From contig NZ_CP042652.1 of NCBI RefSeq assembly GCF_013177675.1, positions 744,001 to 808,000 of the forward strand: a stretch of 64,000 nucleotides of DNA, in the 5' to 3' direction. Below the pieces are notes generated by a model. It saw only the letters and a program-made list of their open reading frames with translations, had not been told where the DNA came from and made no database searches. Source of the stretch: Arcobacter acticola. GTDB taxonomy: Bacteria; Campylobacterota; Campylobacteria; Campylobacterales; Arcobacteraceae. A program made the position numbers and the translations under genes. Shown here piece after piece: positions 25,844 through 34,478 of this stretch. Numbering within the stretch: position 1 is the stretch's first letter; the number at the start of each line of letters is the position of its first letter.

Positions 25844-26137
25844 TTATTTAATTGCAGCGATTTGTTTTGCAATGTCAGCGATGTCAGCGTCAGATAATTT
25901 AACAACTTGACCTTTCATTACAGCACCCATACCGTGATTATTTAAAGTTCCAGCTTTGTAACCGTTTAATGATGCGATGATTTTAGCTTCATCCCAACCT
26001 TTTACGATTTCTGATTTACCTAATGCAGGTTTATCAAAATTTGCACCATGACATGAAGCACATGCAGCTATTGAAGCAGCTGATAATGATGCTGCAGTTG
26101 CAGCTGCAAAGATTGCAGTTAATACGATTTTTTTCAT
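25844..26137 (-). CDS. Periplasmic c-type cytochrome (class I, c553-like)
   Basis: This 97-residue protein has a signal peptide (MKKIVLTAIFAAATAASLSA) and a single heme site CASCH (about residues 26-30). The likely axial Met lies in NNHGMGAVMKG. It resembles the small electron carriers that feed cbb3 oxidase in Campylobacterota, and it lies next to cbb3 assembly genes, though on the opposite strand. GGAG precedes the ATG. Confidence 0.92.
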   Translation of the reverse strand: MKKIVLTAIFAAATAASLSAASIAACASCHGANFDKPALGKSEIVKGWDEAKIIASLNGYKAGTLNNHGMGAVMKGQVVKLSDADIADIAKQIAAIK

Positions 26138-26338
26138 TTTTTCTCCTTGAATTTTAGAAAAATTATTCTAGCTTTTTTTACTTTTTTTTATGCTTAATAT
26201 TTTTTCTTTTTTTATAAATACACTTGTAAGTTTTACTTATAATTGTATAAGAAATGTGAAAGAGTAAAAACTTTTGTTAAGAGGAAAATTAAAGCTTATT
26301 TTGTATATAGTAATATTTTAAAAATAAGGGCCTAGATA

Positions 26339-26944
26339 TTGAATAAAGATTTAGTTTTAGATATAAAAGATTTAACTTTTTTTTATAAAAAAGATAATCC
26401 AATTTATAATAATTTTTCATTAGAGTTAAAAAAAGGTGAATTAGTTACGATTTTTGGTAAAAGTGGAAGTGGTAAAACTACACTATTTGAACTAATATTA
26501 GGAAGTTTAAAACCTATTAGTGGAACTATAAATAAATCTAATATTAGTATGATTTTCCAAGATCCATATAACTCTTTTCATCCTACATATACTATATTTG
26601 AACAAATAAAAGATGTGATTAAAAATAATTATAAAAAAGAAGAATTAGATGAATTTTTATTAAAGTTAAGTTTGGACAGAAATTTACTGAATAAAAAACC
26701 ACATGAATTAAGTGGAGGTCAATTACAAAGATGCTCAATTTTGCGAGCACTTTTAATGAAACCAGATTTACTTTTAGTGGATGAACCAACATCTGCTTTA
26801 GATAATATTATAGCATATGATGTAATGAAATTATTAATAAATCTACTTAATAATTGTGCGATACTATTAATTACCCATGATTTACAAATGGCTTCATGGT
26901 GTAGCGATAAAATAATAAGGTTAGAAGAGAATGCAAGAAAATAA
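26339..26944 (+). CDS. Orphan ABC transporter ATP-binding protein (NikE/DppF-like)
   Basis: This 201-residue ATPase has Walker A GKSGSGKTTL, Q-loop FQDPYNSFHPTYT (the pattern of nickel/dipeptide transporters), signature LSGGQLQR, Walker B LLLVDEPTSALD and H-loop ITHD. It is shorter than NikE/DppF because the C-terminal extension is missing. Start is TTG with AAGGG upstream. No permease or binding protein is nearby. Its 3' end overlaps hemH by 14 bp. Substrate unknown; heme- or metal-related transport would fit hemH but is speculation. Confidence 0.8.
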   Translation: MNKDLVLDIKDLTFFYKKDNPIYNNFSLELKKGELVTIFGKSGSGKTTLFELILGSLKPISGTINKSNISMIFQDPYNSFHPTYTIFEQIKDVIKNNYKKEELDEFLLKLSLDRNLLNKKPHELSGGQLQRCSILRALLMKPDLLLVDEPTSALDNIIAYDVMKLLINLLNNCAILLITHDLQMASWCSDKIIRLEENARK

Positions 26945-27866
26945 AAAAGCTTTAGTTTTACTAAATATGGGTGGAGCTAGAAATAAAGCTGAATTAAAAA
27001 TGTTTTTAACAAATATGTTTAACGATAGAAATATAATAACAGTAAGAAATCCAATTATACGAAAAATGATTGCTTTTTTTATTACAACAACTAGATTAAA
27101 TAGTGCTTGGAAAAACTATGAAGAAATAGGAAATGAATCACCTATTAATAAATTAACTGAAAAATTAGTAGATAAATGTAATGAAAGTATAGAAGGTTTT
27201 AAAACTTATCAAGTTATGAGATATACACCTCCATTTTCTCAAGATGTAGTAAAACAAATGATGGAAGATAAGATTACGGAAATTGTTTTACTGCCTTTAT
27301 ATCCACAATATTCTACTACAACAACAAAATCATCAGTTGAAGATTTTATAGATTATTTACCATATTCTTTTGGTCAAAATATTAGATATGTGGAGACATT
27401 TTATAAAAATGACAAATTTAATGATTGTATTATTAATGAAATTATTTCAAAAACTTCAAATGCAGGTGAATATAATCTGATTTTCTCAGCACATGGACTT
27501 CCTCAAAAAATAGTAGATGCAGGTGATCCATATCAAAAACAAATGATTGAGCATGTGGAAATACTTTCAAAAAAACTAGAAGAAAAAAATGTAAACTTCA
27601 AATCAGTAAACTTAGCTTACCAATCAAAAGTAGGACCAATGAAATGGCTTGATCCTTCACTTGATGAGATGCTAAAAAACTTCAAAGAGCAAAATGTAAT
27701 TATTTATCCAATTGCATTTATTGTTGATAATTCTGAGACAGATTTTGAGCTTGATATTGAGTATAGAGAAATTGCCCACGAAATTGGGATAAAAGATTAT
27801 CAAGTTTGTAAATGTGTAAATGATAGTGATGAGTTTATAGAGGCTATAAAAGATATTATAAAATAG
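26931..27866 (+). CDS. hemH: Ferrochelatase
   Basis: This 311-residue enzyme inserts Fe2+ into protoporphyrin IX (or coproporphyrin), the last step of heme synthesis. Visible family blocks are KALVLLNMGGA at the start, MRYTPPF, LPLYPQYSTTTTKSS, the catalytic histidine in FSAHGLPQKIVDAGDPY, and YQSKVGPMKWLDPS followed by PIAFIVDNSETDFELDIEY. Length is normal for Campylobacterota. It overlaps the upstream ABC ATPase gene and is followed 20 bp later by the AMMECR1 gene. Confidence 0.96.
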   Translation: MQENKKALVLLNMGGARNKAELKMFLTNMFNDRNIITVRNPIIRKMIAFFITTTRLNSAWKNYEEIGNESPINKLTEKLVDKCNESIEGFKTYQVMRYTPPFSQDVVKQMMEDKITEIVLLPLYPQYSTTTTKSSVEDFIDYLPYSFGQNIRYVETFYKNDKFNDCIINEIISKTSNAGEYNLIFSAHGLPQKIVDAGDPYQKQMIEHVEILSKKLEEKNVNFKSVNLAYQSKVGPMKWLDPSLDEMLKNFKEQNVIIYPIAFIVDNSETDFELDIEYREIAHEIGIKDYQVCKCVNDSDEFIEAIKDIIK

Positions 27867-27886
27867 TACAAAATAGGAATATATAT

Positions 27887-28435
27887 ATGAAAATTGAAAA
27901 TATTTTATTAGAAATTGCTCGAACTTCTATTTTAAATGAATTTACTCACTCTTTTAAAATTGATAAAGAAAGCTTAAAAAAGAAGTTTCCAATTTTGAAT
28001 GAAATAAGAGCTTGTTTTGTAACTATAAATTTAGATGGAAAATTAAGAGGATGTATAGGTTCTTTGGTTGCTCATCGAACTTTATTAGAAGAAATTATCT
28101 CAAATGCACATAACAGCGCTTTTTCTGATTTAAGATTTTCAAGACTAACTTATGAAGAGTTTAGAAAAATAGATATTGAAATATCTATTTTAACTCCTGC
28201 TGTTAAATTAGAATATACAGGAATAGAAGACTTAAAAACTAAAATCAAACCTTTTGAACATGGTGTTATCTTAGAATACCAAAATAAAAGAGCTACATTT
28301 TTACCTCAAGTTTGGGATCAAATTCCATTATTTGATGATTTCTTTACACAACTTTCAAAAAAAGCTGGTTTTTCTAAATCTTGTTTAGATTCACACCCTA
28401 TAATTTGTACTTATACAGCTTCAAAAATTAAATAA
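27887..28435 (+). CDS. amrA: AMMECR1-domain protein (AmmeMemoRadiSam system A)
   Basis: This 182-residue protein is a single AMMECR1 domain, with the invariant RGCIGSLVAHRTLLEEIISNAHNSAFSDLRF stretch (about 62-92) and a C-terminal VLEYQNKRATFLPQVWDQI-like block. The family occurs with radical SAM and Memo proteins from bacteria to archaea, and its reaction is unknown. Its stop overlaps the start of the radical SAM-Memo fusion (TAATG), so the two products are made together. Confidence 0.93.
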   Translation: MKIENILLEIARTSILNEFTHSFKIDKESLKKKFPILNEIRACFVTINLDGKLRGCIGSLVAHRTLLEEIISNAHNSAFSDLRFSRLTYEEFRKIDIEISILTPAVKLEYTGIEDLKTKIKPFEHGVILEYQNKRATFLPQVWDQIPLFDDFFTQLSKKAGFSKSCLDSHPIICTYTASKIK

Positions 28436-30210
28436 TGCAGTTTTATAAAAAAGACAAAGATAGATTAGTTTGTCTTTTGTGTTCTTATTATTGTAAGTTA
28501 AAAGAGAATCAAATAGGGATTTGTGGGGTAAATAAAAACACAGGTGATAAAATAGAGTGTTTAGTTTATGGACATATAAGTGCACTGAATATTGATCCAA
28601 TTGAAAAAAAACCTTTATATCATTTTTTACCAAAATCAAGGTCTCTGTCTTTAGGAACAGTTGGTTGTAATTTTAAGTGTTCATTTTGTCAAAATCATGG
28701 AATATCACAAGAAAAAAATATAGATAACTCAAAATATCATAGTCCTATAGATGTTGTAAATATGGCTTTAAAATACAAATGTGAATCAATTTCTTATACA
28801 TATAATGAGCCAACAATTTTTTATCCATATGCTAAAGATATAGCAATTGAAGCAAAAAAACATGGAATAAAAAGTGTTTATGTAAGTAATGGTTTTGAAA
28901 GTAGTGAAGTAATTGATGATATGAAAGGTTTGATAGATGCTGTTAATATTGATTTAAAATGCTTTAGTCAAAGTTATTATAAATCAAATCTTGGTGGAAA
29001 TTTAAATCAAGTTTTGCAAAATCTAAAGCATTTTAAGAAAAATGATATTTGGTTAGAAATCACAACTTTATTGGTTCCTGGAAAAAATGATTCAAAAGAT
29101 GAGCTTGAAAAAATCGCAAAATTTATAAAAGAAGAACTTGATGAGTTTACTCCTTGGCATATTTCATCATTTCATCCAGATTATAAAGATATGCATATTC
29201 CTCACACTTCAATTGATTCTTTACAAATGGCTTATAAAATAGGAAAAGAAGCTGGATTAAAATATGTATATATTGGAAATACCTCTTTACAAAATGATAC
29301 CATATGTCCAAATTGTAATCATACAGTACTAAAAAGAAATAGATTTGAAGTTATTGAAAATAATATAAAAAATGGCAAGTGCCCAAAATGTAATTATAAA
29401 ATACAAGGAGTGTATCCTAAAATGAAAACTATAAGAAAAACTGGTTTTGCAGGCTCTTTTTACCCTGATAATAAAGAAGAGATTTTAAAATATATTGAAG
29501 AGTTCAATAGACAATCTACAATAAATGGAACATTTAATACAAGAGCTATTATTGTTCCCCATGCGGGATATGTTTATAGTGGACTAACAGCAAATTTAGC
29601 ATACTTTATTGCAAAAGACAAAAAGCCAAAAAGAGTAGTTGTTATAGGTCCATGTCATAGTATGTATTATGAAGGAGCAAGTATTGCTTTATATGATGAG
29701 TATGAAACACCTTTAGGAAATATAACTATTGATAAAAACTATTCAAATCATTTAAAAGATAAGTATGAATTTTTAAGTTTTGAAGATAATATGCACTTAG
29801 AACACTCAACTGAAACCCAAGCACCTTTTATAAAACATTATTTCCCTGATGCATCAATTGTCGAAATCATATATGGAAAGATGTCTTATGAAGGATTATC
29901 ACTTTTAATAGATGAGGTTTTAGAAGATGAAGATAACTTATTAGTTATATCAACTGATTTAAGTCATTTTTATACCCAAGAAAAAGCAAATGAATTAGAT
30001 AATATTTGTTTAAATGCTATTGCAAAAAAAGACTTAGCACTTTTTGATAAAGGCTGTGAAGCTTGCGGAAAATTAGGTGTGAAAGCTGTGATTAAATCAG
30101 CTATTAAAAAAGGTTTTGATACAAAAGTTTTACATTATTGTACAAGTTATAATAAAACAAAAGATGCATCCAGAGTAGTTGGTTATGCTTCTGCTTTAAT
30201 AGGAAATTAA
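28435..30210 (+). CDS. Radical SAM-Memo fusion protein (AmmeMemoRadiSam S + B)
   Basis: This 591-residue protein fuses two normally separate proteins. Residues 1-285 form a radical SAM enzyme with cluster cysteines C78, C82 and C85 (GCNFKCSFCQNHG) and extra N-terminal cysteines (CLLCSYYC, ICG). Residues about 290-325 contain a rubredoxin-like CPNC...CPKC knuckle. From about 330 runs a Memo domain (TGFAGSFYPD, IVPHAGYVYSG, GPCHSMYYEG, STDLSHFY) with histidines suited to a metal. An internal ATG at 29422 with AAGGAG 11 bases upstream might also produce Memo alone. Reaction unknown; the tight link to AMMECR1 suggests one pathway. Confidence 0.92.
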   Translation: MQFYKKDKDRLVCLLCSYYCKLKENQIGICGVNKNTGDKIECLVYGHISALNIDPIEKKPLYHFLPKSRSLSLGTVGCNFKCSFCQNHGISQEKNIDNSKYHSPIDVVNMALKYKCESISYTYNEPTIFYPYAKDIAIEAKKHGIKSVYVSNGFESSEVIDDMKGLIDAVNIDLKCFSQSYYKSNLGGNLNQVLQNLKHFKKNDIWLEITTLLVPGKNDSKDELEKIAKFIKEELDEFTPWHISSFHPDYKDMHIPHTSIDSLQMAYKIGKEAGLKYVYIGNTSLQNDTICPNCNHTVLKRNRFEVIENNIKNGKCPKCNYKIQGVYPKMKTIRKTGFAGSFYPDNKEEILKYIEEFNRQSTINGTFNTRAIIVPHAGYVYSGLTANLAYFIAKDKKPKRVVVIGPCHSMYYEGASIALYDEYETPLGNITIDKNYSNHLKDKYEFLSFEDNMHLEHSTETQAPFIKHYFPDASIVEIIYGKMSYEGLSLLIDEVLEDEDNLLVISTDLSHFYTQEKANELDNICLNAIAKKDLALFDKGCEACGKLGVKAVIKSAIKKGFDTKVLHYCTSYNKTKDASRVVGYASALIGN

Positions 30211-30954
30211 ATGTTTATATTTAAAAAAATTGTTTCAGCTTTTTTATTGCCAATTCCAATTGGTCTTTTTTTACTACTAATTTCTTTTTTATATTTGATA
30301 TTTAATTCATATAAAAAAGCAAAGATTTTTTTAGCTTTAACTTTTTTATGGTTTTTCTTATTTTCATTTCAACCATTTGCAAACGCACTTTTATCTCCCC
30401 TTGAAAATACCTATAAGGACTTATTAAAAACACCAAAAGTTGAGTATATATTAGTTTTAGGTAGTGAACATAGAAGTGATGATGATTTGAGTATAACTTC
30501 CCAAGTAAAAGGAATTGCAATTAATCGTTTGGTTGAAGGTATACGGCATTATAAAAATCTTGAAAATGTAAAATTAATAGTTTCAGGATATGGTGGCTTT
30601 GATAAAAATTCACATGCTTTTATGCAAGAAAGATTAGCTATTTCTCTAGGTGTAAATCCTTCTGATATCATAAGATTAGATTCTCCAAAAGATACCAAAG
30701 AAGAAGCTGTTGAAACAAAAAAAATATTAGCTGATAAACCTTTTATTCTAGTAACATCGGCTTTTCATATGAAACGTTCAGCTTTATTGTTTCAAAAAGA
30801 AGGCTTAAATATAATTCCAAGTCCAACAAGCCACTTAGCATATGAGGCTACTTCTTTATCTTCCTATTTTGAAGCTTTTAATATACGAAAATGTGAAATG
30901 GCTATTCATGAATATTTAGGATTAATGTATTCATGGCTTAGAAATGAAATTTGA
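30211..30954 (+). CDS. DUF218 (YdcF/ElyC/SanA-like) membrane protein
   Basis: This 247-residue protein has two N-terminal membrane helices (about 5-30 and 38-58) and a DUF218 domain (about 80-240) with YILVLGSEHRSDD, LIVSGYGGFDKNSHAF and FILVTSAFHMKRSALLF. Relatives (ElyC, SanA) affect envelope integrity and peptidoglycan precursor recycling. It begins immediately after the stop of the radical SAM-Memo gene and probably ends that operon. Confidence 0.88.
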   Translation: MFIFKKIVSAFLLPIPIGLFLLLISFLYLIFNSYKKAKIFLALTFLWFFLFSFQPFANALLSPLENTYKDLLKTPKVEYILVLGSEHRSDDDLSITSQVKGIAINRLVEGIRHYKNLENVKLIVSGYGGFDKNSHAFMQERLAISLGVNPSDIIRLDSPKDTKEEAVETKKILADKPFILVTSAFHMKRSALLFQKEGLNIIPSPTSHLAYEATSLSSYFEAFNIRKCEMAIHEYLGLMYSWLRNEI

Positions 30955-30993
30955 TAAATATTTGATACATATTTAATTTAATATCTGATATTA

Positions 30994-31010
30994 TTGCAAC
31001 AAAGTTGCAA
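30994..31010. promoter_or_regulatory. Inverted repeat at the metal-ABC promoter
   Basis: TTGCAAC (30994-31000) and GTTGCAA (31004-31010) form a 7-bp inverted repeat with an AAA centre. They lie directly after a TATTAT -10-like box (30989-30994) and 15 bp before the GTG start of the ABC ATPase. The position over the transcription start suits a repressor such as a Fur-family metal regulator, but the motif is not a Zur or Fur consensus I recognise. Confidence 0.4.
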
Positions 31011-31025
31011 AATAAAAGGTTTTAA

Positions 31026-31766
31026 GTGGAATTAATAAATATTAGTAATTTATTTTACAAATATCATAAAACAGATGTCTTAGAAAATATAAACTTATCA
31101 ATAAAAGATGATGATTTTTTAGCAATCATTGGTCCTAATGGTGGAGGAAAATCAACACTTCTTAAACTAATTTTAGGATTATTAACTCCAATTAATGGAA
31201 AAATTGATAAAAAAATAAAAAATTCTTTAATAGGTTATGTACCTCAAAATACAAATTTAAATATAGATTTTCCAATAACAGCATTAGAAATAGTTTTAAT
31301 GGGACATATTGTTTCAAAAAAAAGAATATTTGGTTATTCAAAAGAAGATATAGCATGTGCTATGGAATCATTAAAAAAAGTTAGTATGGAAAAGTTTGCA
31401 AACTCTAAAATAGGTGATTTAAGTGGAGGACAAAGACAAAGGGTTTTTATAGCAAGGGCCCTTTGTTCAAATCCTAAAATCATGCTTTTAGATGAGCCAA
31501 CTGCAAGTATTGATGTAAAAGGTCAAAGAGAAATCTACGAGCTATTAAAAGAATTAAATAAATTTATATGTATAGTTGTTGTTAGCCATGATATTTCAGT
31601 TTTATTAAACTATGCAAAAAATGTTGCACATATAAATAAAAACTTAGTTTACCACTCTTTAGAAAATATACAAAAAAATTTAAATACACAAAATGAGCAT
31701 TTATGCGAAGTTGAACTTTTATCAGCTTTGGGAAAAACTCAAGCTTGTTGTAATCATGAACATTAA
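31026..31766 (+). CDS. Zinc/manganese-type ABC transporter ATP-binding protein
   Basis: This 246-residue ATPase is ZnuC/MntA-like, with Walker A GPNGGGKSTL, Q-loop VPQNTNL, signature LSGGQRQRVFIARAL, Walker B IMLLDEPTASID, and H-loop VVSHD. A histidine/cysteine-rich C-terminus (TQACCNHEH) could bind metal. Start is GTG. The cognate permease follows after an unusually long, hairpin-rich 141-bp spacer. No periplasmic metal-binding protein gene is in the window. Zn2+ is the likeliest cargo; Mn2+ or Fe2+ cannot be excluded. Confidence 0.87.
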   Translation: MELINISNLFYKYHKTDVLENINLSIKDDDFLAIIGPNGGGKSTLLKLILGLLTPINGKIDKKIKNSLIGYVPQNTNLNIDFPITALEIVLMGHIVSKKRIFGYSKEDIACAMESLKKVSMEKFANSKIGDLSGGQRQRVFIARALCSNPKIMLLDEPTASIDVKGQREIYELLKELNKFICIVVVSHDISVLLNYAKNVAHINKNLVYHSLENIQKNLNTQNEHLCEVELLSALGKTQACCNHEH

Positions 31767-31768
31767 AA

Positions 31769-31891
31769 GGTAACTTGTTACCTTCTTTAGAGTTTTCTCA
31801 AAGAGAGTGTAAACACAAGGCTACTTTTAGATGAATTTACTTCATCGTTAAAAAGTAGTTGTAAAAGTAGATGGTCCCTTAAAAATGGGAC
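31769..31891 (+). promoter_or_regulatory. Three consecutive hairpins between ABC ATPase and permease
   Basis: GGTAAC-TT-GTTACC (31769-31782) is A-flanked upstream and T-flanked downstream, so it may be a weak attenuator. CTACTTTT/AAAAGTAG (31821-31828/31851-31858) encloses GATGAA/TTCATC (31830-31835/31841-31846). GTCCC/GGGAC (31874-31878/31887-31891) lies just before the permease ribosome site. This RNA could tune permease levels relative to the ATPase or protect a processed mRNA. Confidence 0.45.
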
Positions 31892-31907
31892 ATTTTAAAG
31901 GATATAT

Positions 31908-32708
31908 ATGTTAGAAGTATTACAATACGATTTTATACAAAATGCTTTAATAGCAGGAGTTCTAATCTCAATCGCAGCAGGAATAATTGGAAGTTTGGTT
32001 GTTGTTAATAAAATCACTTTCTTAACAGGTGGAATAGCACATAGCTCTTATGGTGGAATAGGACTTGCTATTTATTTAGGACTTCCAGTACTTTTTGGAG
32101 CTACTGTTTTTGCTGTATTAACAGCTGTTATAATTGCAATTATAACTTTAAATAATAGAAATAGAATAGATGCAATTATTGGAATGATGTGGGCTAGTGG
32201 TATGGCTATTGGTATTATATTTGTGGATTTAACACCTGGATATAATGTGGATTTGATGTCATATTTATTTGGTTCTATTATTGCTGTATCAAATGATGAT
32301 TTAATATATATGACTGCCTTAGATATCTTCATAGTTTCTACAGTTGTATTTTTTTATAAACAAATATTAGCAGTTTCATATGATAGTGAGTTTGCAACAT
32401 TGCGTGGAATAAATGTAAAATTCTTTTATACTTTGATTTTAATCCTAGCTGCTCTTTGCGTAGTTGCAGCAATAAAAGCAGTAGGACTAATACTAGTAAT
32501 CGCACTTTTAACGATACCCACATATCTAGCTGAAAGTTTTGCTTCAAGATTATCAACAATGATGGTTATTAGCTCAATTTTAGCTACGATTTTTACAATA
32601 TTAGGATTAGTAGTTTCATATATTTATGATATTAGTTCAGGTGCAAGCATTATTATGGTTGCAGTTGTGATTTTAGCTTTTGTAAAATTGATTAAATTTA
32701 AAAGATAA
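31908..32708 (+). CDS. ABC-3 family metal permease (ZnuB/MntB-like)
   Basis: This 266-residue protein is nearly all membrane helices (about 8-9). It carries the ABC-3 family features SLVVVNKITFLTGGIAHSSYGGIGLA near the N-terminus and IKAVGLILVIALLTIPTYLAESFASRL. It forms the channel for the ATPase encoded upstream. AAAGGA precedes the ATG. A 7-bp stem (32734-32740/32755-32761) shortly downstream may end the transcript. Confidence 0.9.
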   Translation: MLEVLQYDFIQNALIAGVLISIAAGIIGSLVVVNKITFLTGGIAHSSYGGIGLAIYLGLPVLFGATVFAVLTAVIIAIITLNNRNRIDAIIGMMWASGMAIGIIFVDLTPGYNVDLMSYLFGSIIAVSNDDLIYMTALDIFIVSTVVFFYKQILAVSYDSEFATLRGINVKFFYTLILILAALCVVAAIKAVGLILVIALLTIPTYLAESFASRLSTMMVISSILATIFTILGLVVSYIYDISSGASIIMVAVVILAFVKLIKFKR

Positions 32709-32868
32709 AACTTTTTTTATTGCAAAAATTTGGAAGCTAGGTAGTGTTTTTACTCTAGCTTTCTATCGTTTATCCATTTAAAAATCTTTAAAATTATCTT
32801 CCTTTCTACTTAATATATAAGCTAAAACACTAGAACAAGAAAAAAGCAATCTCTTCTAGTTGAACTTA

Positions 32869-32897
32869 TTGACTTATTCTAAATACATAGTTATAAT
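32869..32897 (+). promoter_or_regulatory. Near-consensus promoter of the toxin-antitoxin pair
   Basis: TTGACT (32869-32874), a 17-bp spacer and a perfect TATAAT (32892-32897) lie 25 bp before the antitoxin ATG. It is stronger-looking than most promoters in the window. Confidence 0.75.
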
Positions 32898-32921
32898 AAG
32901 AATAAAAATAAGGAGTTTAAT

Positions 32922-33161
32922 ATGACAGCTGAAAAAATAACTGTTACAATTCCCCATGATTTAAAAGTAAAACTTGTAAATATTAAAGATGAGTTAAAAA
33001 CTTCAATGTCTGCTATTTATAAAGAAGCCTTGGAAGCTTATTTAGAAAAAAAAGAGTTGGAGAAATGGGAAAAAGGTGCATTACTTGCTTCTAGTGATAA
33101 AAAATATCAATCTTTATCAAAAGAATTAGGAAATGCAGAAGGAAAAATCTTTGAATATTAA
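32922..33161 (+). CDS. Ribbon-helix-helix antitoxin
   Basis: This 79-residue protein begins with a strand-helix-helix pattern (KITVTIPHDLKVKLVNIKDELKTSMSAIYKEALEAYLEKKE) typical of CopG/RHH DNA-binding antitoxins. The acidic, Lys/Glu-rich C-terminus probably wraps the toxin. AAGGAG lies before the ATG. It overlaps the downstream PemK/MazF-type gene, and it probably represses their joint promoter. Confidence 0.85.
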   Translation: MTAEKITVTIPHDLKVKLVNIKDELKTSMSAIYKEALEAYLEKKELEKWEKGALLASSDKKYQSLSKELGNAEGKIFEY

Positions 33162-33510
33162 TCAAGGCGAAATATGGATGGTGAATTTTGAACCAAGTGT
33201 TGGGAACGAAATCCAAAAATTTAGACCTGCAATTGTGGTAAATGATGATAGAATAGGCAGGTTTGGAATTAAAATAGTTGTTCCAATTACCCAATGGAAA
33301 GAACACTATATTGATTATCCATGGATTATAAAAATTATTCCTGATGATATAAATGGATTAAGTAAAGATTCATCAATAGAATGTTTTCAGATAAAAAGTT
33401 TTGCAGTAGATAGATTTGATAAGAAAATTGGAGAGATTGATAAATTATTATTACTTCAAGTTCATAAAACTATTGCTAAAACTTTGAATCCAACATATAA
33501 AATAAATTAA
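33151..33510 (+). CDS. PemK/MazF-family mRNA interferase toxin
   Basis: From a TTG at 33151 this is a 119-residue toxin. It has the family start INQGEIWMVNFEPSVGNEIQKFRPAIVVNDD and the later VVPITQW and SSIECFQIKSFAVDRF blocks, which match the MazF core that cleaves single-stranded RNA. AAGGA lies seven bases before the TTG; an in-frame ATG at 33133 has its AGGA too close. Either start overlaps the antitoxin gene. Key residues look intact, so the toxin should be active. Confidence 0.87.
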   Translation: MNINQGEIWMVNFEPSVGNEIQKFRPAIVVNDDRIGRFGIKIVVPITQWKEHYIDYPWIIKIIPDDINGLSKDSSIECFQIKSFAVDRFDKKIGEIDKLLLLQVHKTIAKTLNPTYKIN

Positions 33511-33531
33511 AAAAGAAACGGAAAAACCAAA

Positions 33532-34374
33532 ATGAATGAAAAACAAATAAACGAACACATCTATGTGGGAGAGCTAAATACCCTTGCTGTAAATCGAGTG
33601 AGTGAACCTGGAATCTATCTAATAAGTGATGACCAAACAGAAGTGTTGCTTCCAAATGCATATGTTACAAAATCTATGGAAATAGGAAGTTTTCTTGATG
33701 TATTTATATATACAGATAGTGAAGATAGACTAGTTGCAACTACACTTAAACCTTATGTTTATTTATATGAGTTTGCAGCTTTAGAGGTTGTTGATAATAT
33801 GAAGTTTGGGTCTTTTGTAGATATTGGATTACCTAAACATATATTAGTTCCTAAAAATAAACAAAAAAGTAGTTCTTTTAATATAGGTGATAGAAAGGTA
33901 TTACAACTTCAACTTGATGATAAAACAGATAGATTAATTGCTTCTGAGAAATTTGATTTATTAAAAGAGATTAAAAATTTAGAAAAAAATGATGAGGTTG
34001 AAATTATCTTATATTCAAAAACACCCCTTGGATATAAAGTAATTGTAAATAATTCTTATGATGGAATTATTTTTCATTCAGAAATTTTTGAAAATATAAA
34101 AATAGGTGACAAAAAAAGAGCCTATGTAAAAAATATTAGAGATGATAATAAACTTGATATCTCTTTACAAAAAATAGGGCAAAAAGTTTCAGGTGATAAA
34201 GTCTATGATGTATTAATACAAAATGGTGGAAAATTGCCTTTCACATATAAAAGTGAAGCAGATGATATAAATGCTAGGTTTGGTATTAGTAAAAAAGCTT
34301 TTAAAGCATCATTGACAAAACTTTTAGCTGAAGATAAAATTGTGCTAGAAGAAAATTCAATTAGAGTTAAATAG
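33532..34374 (+). CDS. S1-like RNA-binding protein (CvfB/YitL family)
   Basis: This 280-residue protein has successive OB/S1-like domains (LNTLAVNRVSEPGIYLISDDQTEVLLP; FGSFVDIGLPKHILVPK; DEVEIILYSKTPLGYKVIVNNSYDGIIFHSEI) and a C-terminal winged helix (about 215-280, FTYKSEADDINARFGISKKAFKASLTKLLAED). This is the layout of CvfB, an RNA-binding regulator first seen in staphylococci. The start region overlaps nothing; it follows the toxin by 21 bp. RNA binding is predicted; targets are unknown. Confidence 0.88.
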   Translation: MNEKQINEHIYVGELNTLAVNRVSEPGIYLISDDQTEVLLPNAYVTKSMEIGSFLDVFIYTDSEDRLVATTLKPYVYLYEFAALEVVDNMKFGSFVDIGLPKHILVPKNKQKSSSFNIGDRKVLQLQLDDKTDRLIASEKFDLLKEIKNLEKNDEVEIILYSKTPLGYKVIVNNSYDGIIFHSEIFENIKIGDKKRAYVKNIRDDNKLDISLQKIGQKVSGDKVYDVLIQNGGKLPFTYKSEADDINARFGISKKAFKASLTKLLAEDKIVLEENSIRVK

Positions 34375-34436
34375 TAACATTTTGAAAAGTTACTTCTTGA
34401 TTGCAAATAATTAAGAGTAAATTTATCCTATTTAAA

Positions 34437-34442
34437 TATAAT
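34437..34442 (+). promoter_or_regulatory. -10 box of tpx
   Basis: TATAAT lies 37 bp before the tpx ATG, with no conserved -35. Confidence 0.5.
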
Positions 34443-34478
34443 TCGTTAAAATATTTTGATTAAAATAAAAGGAAAAAA

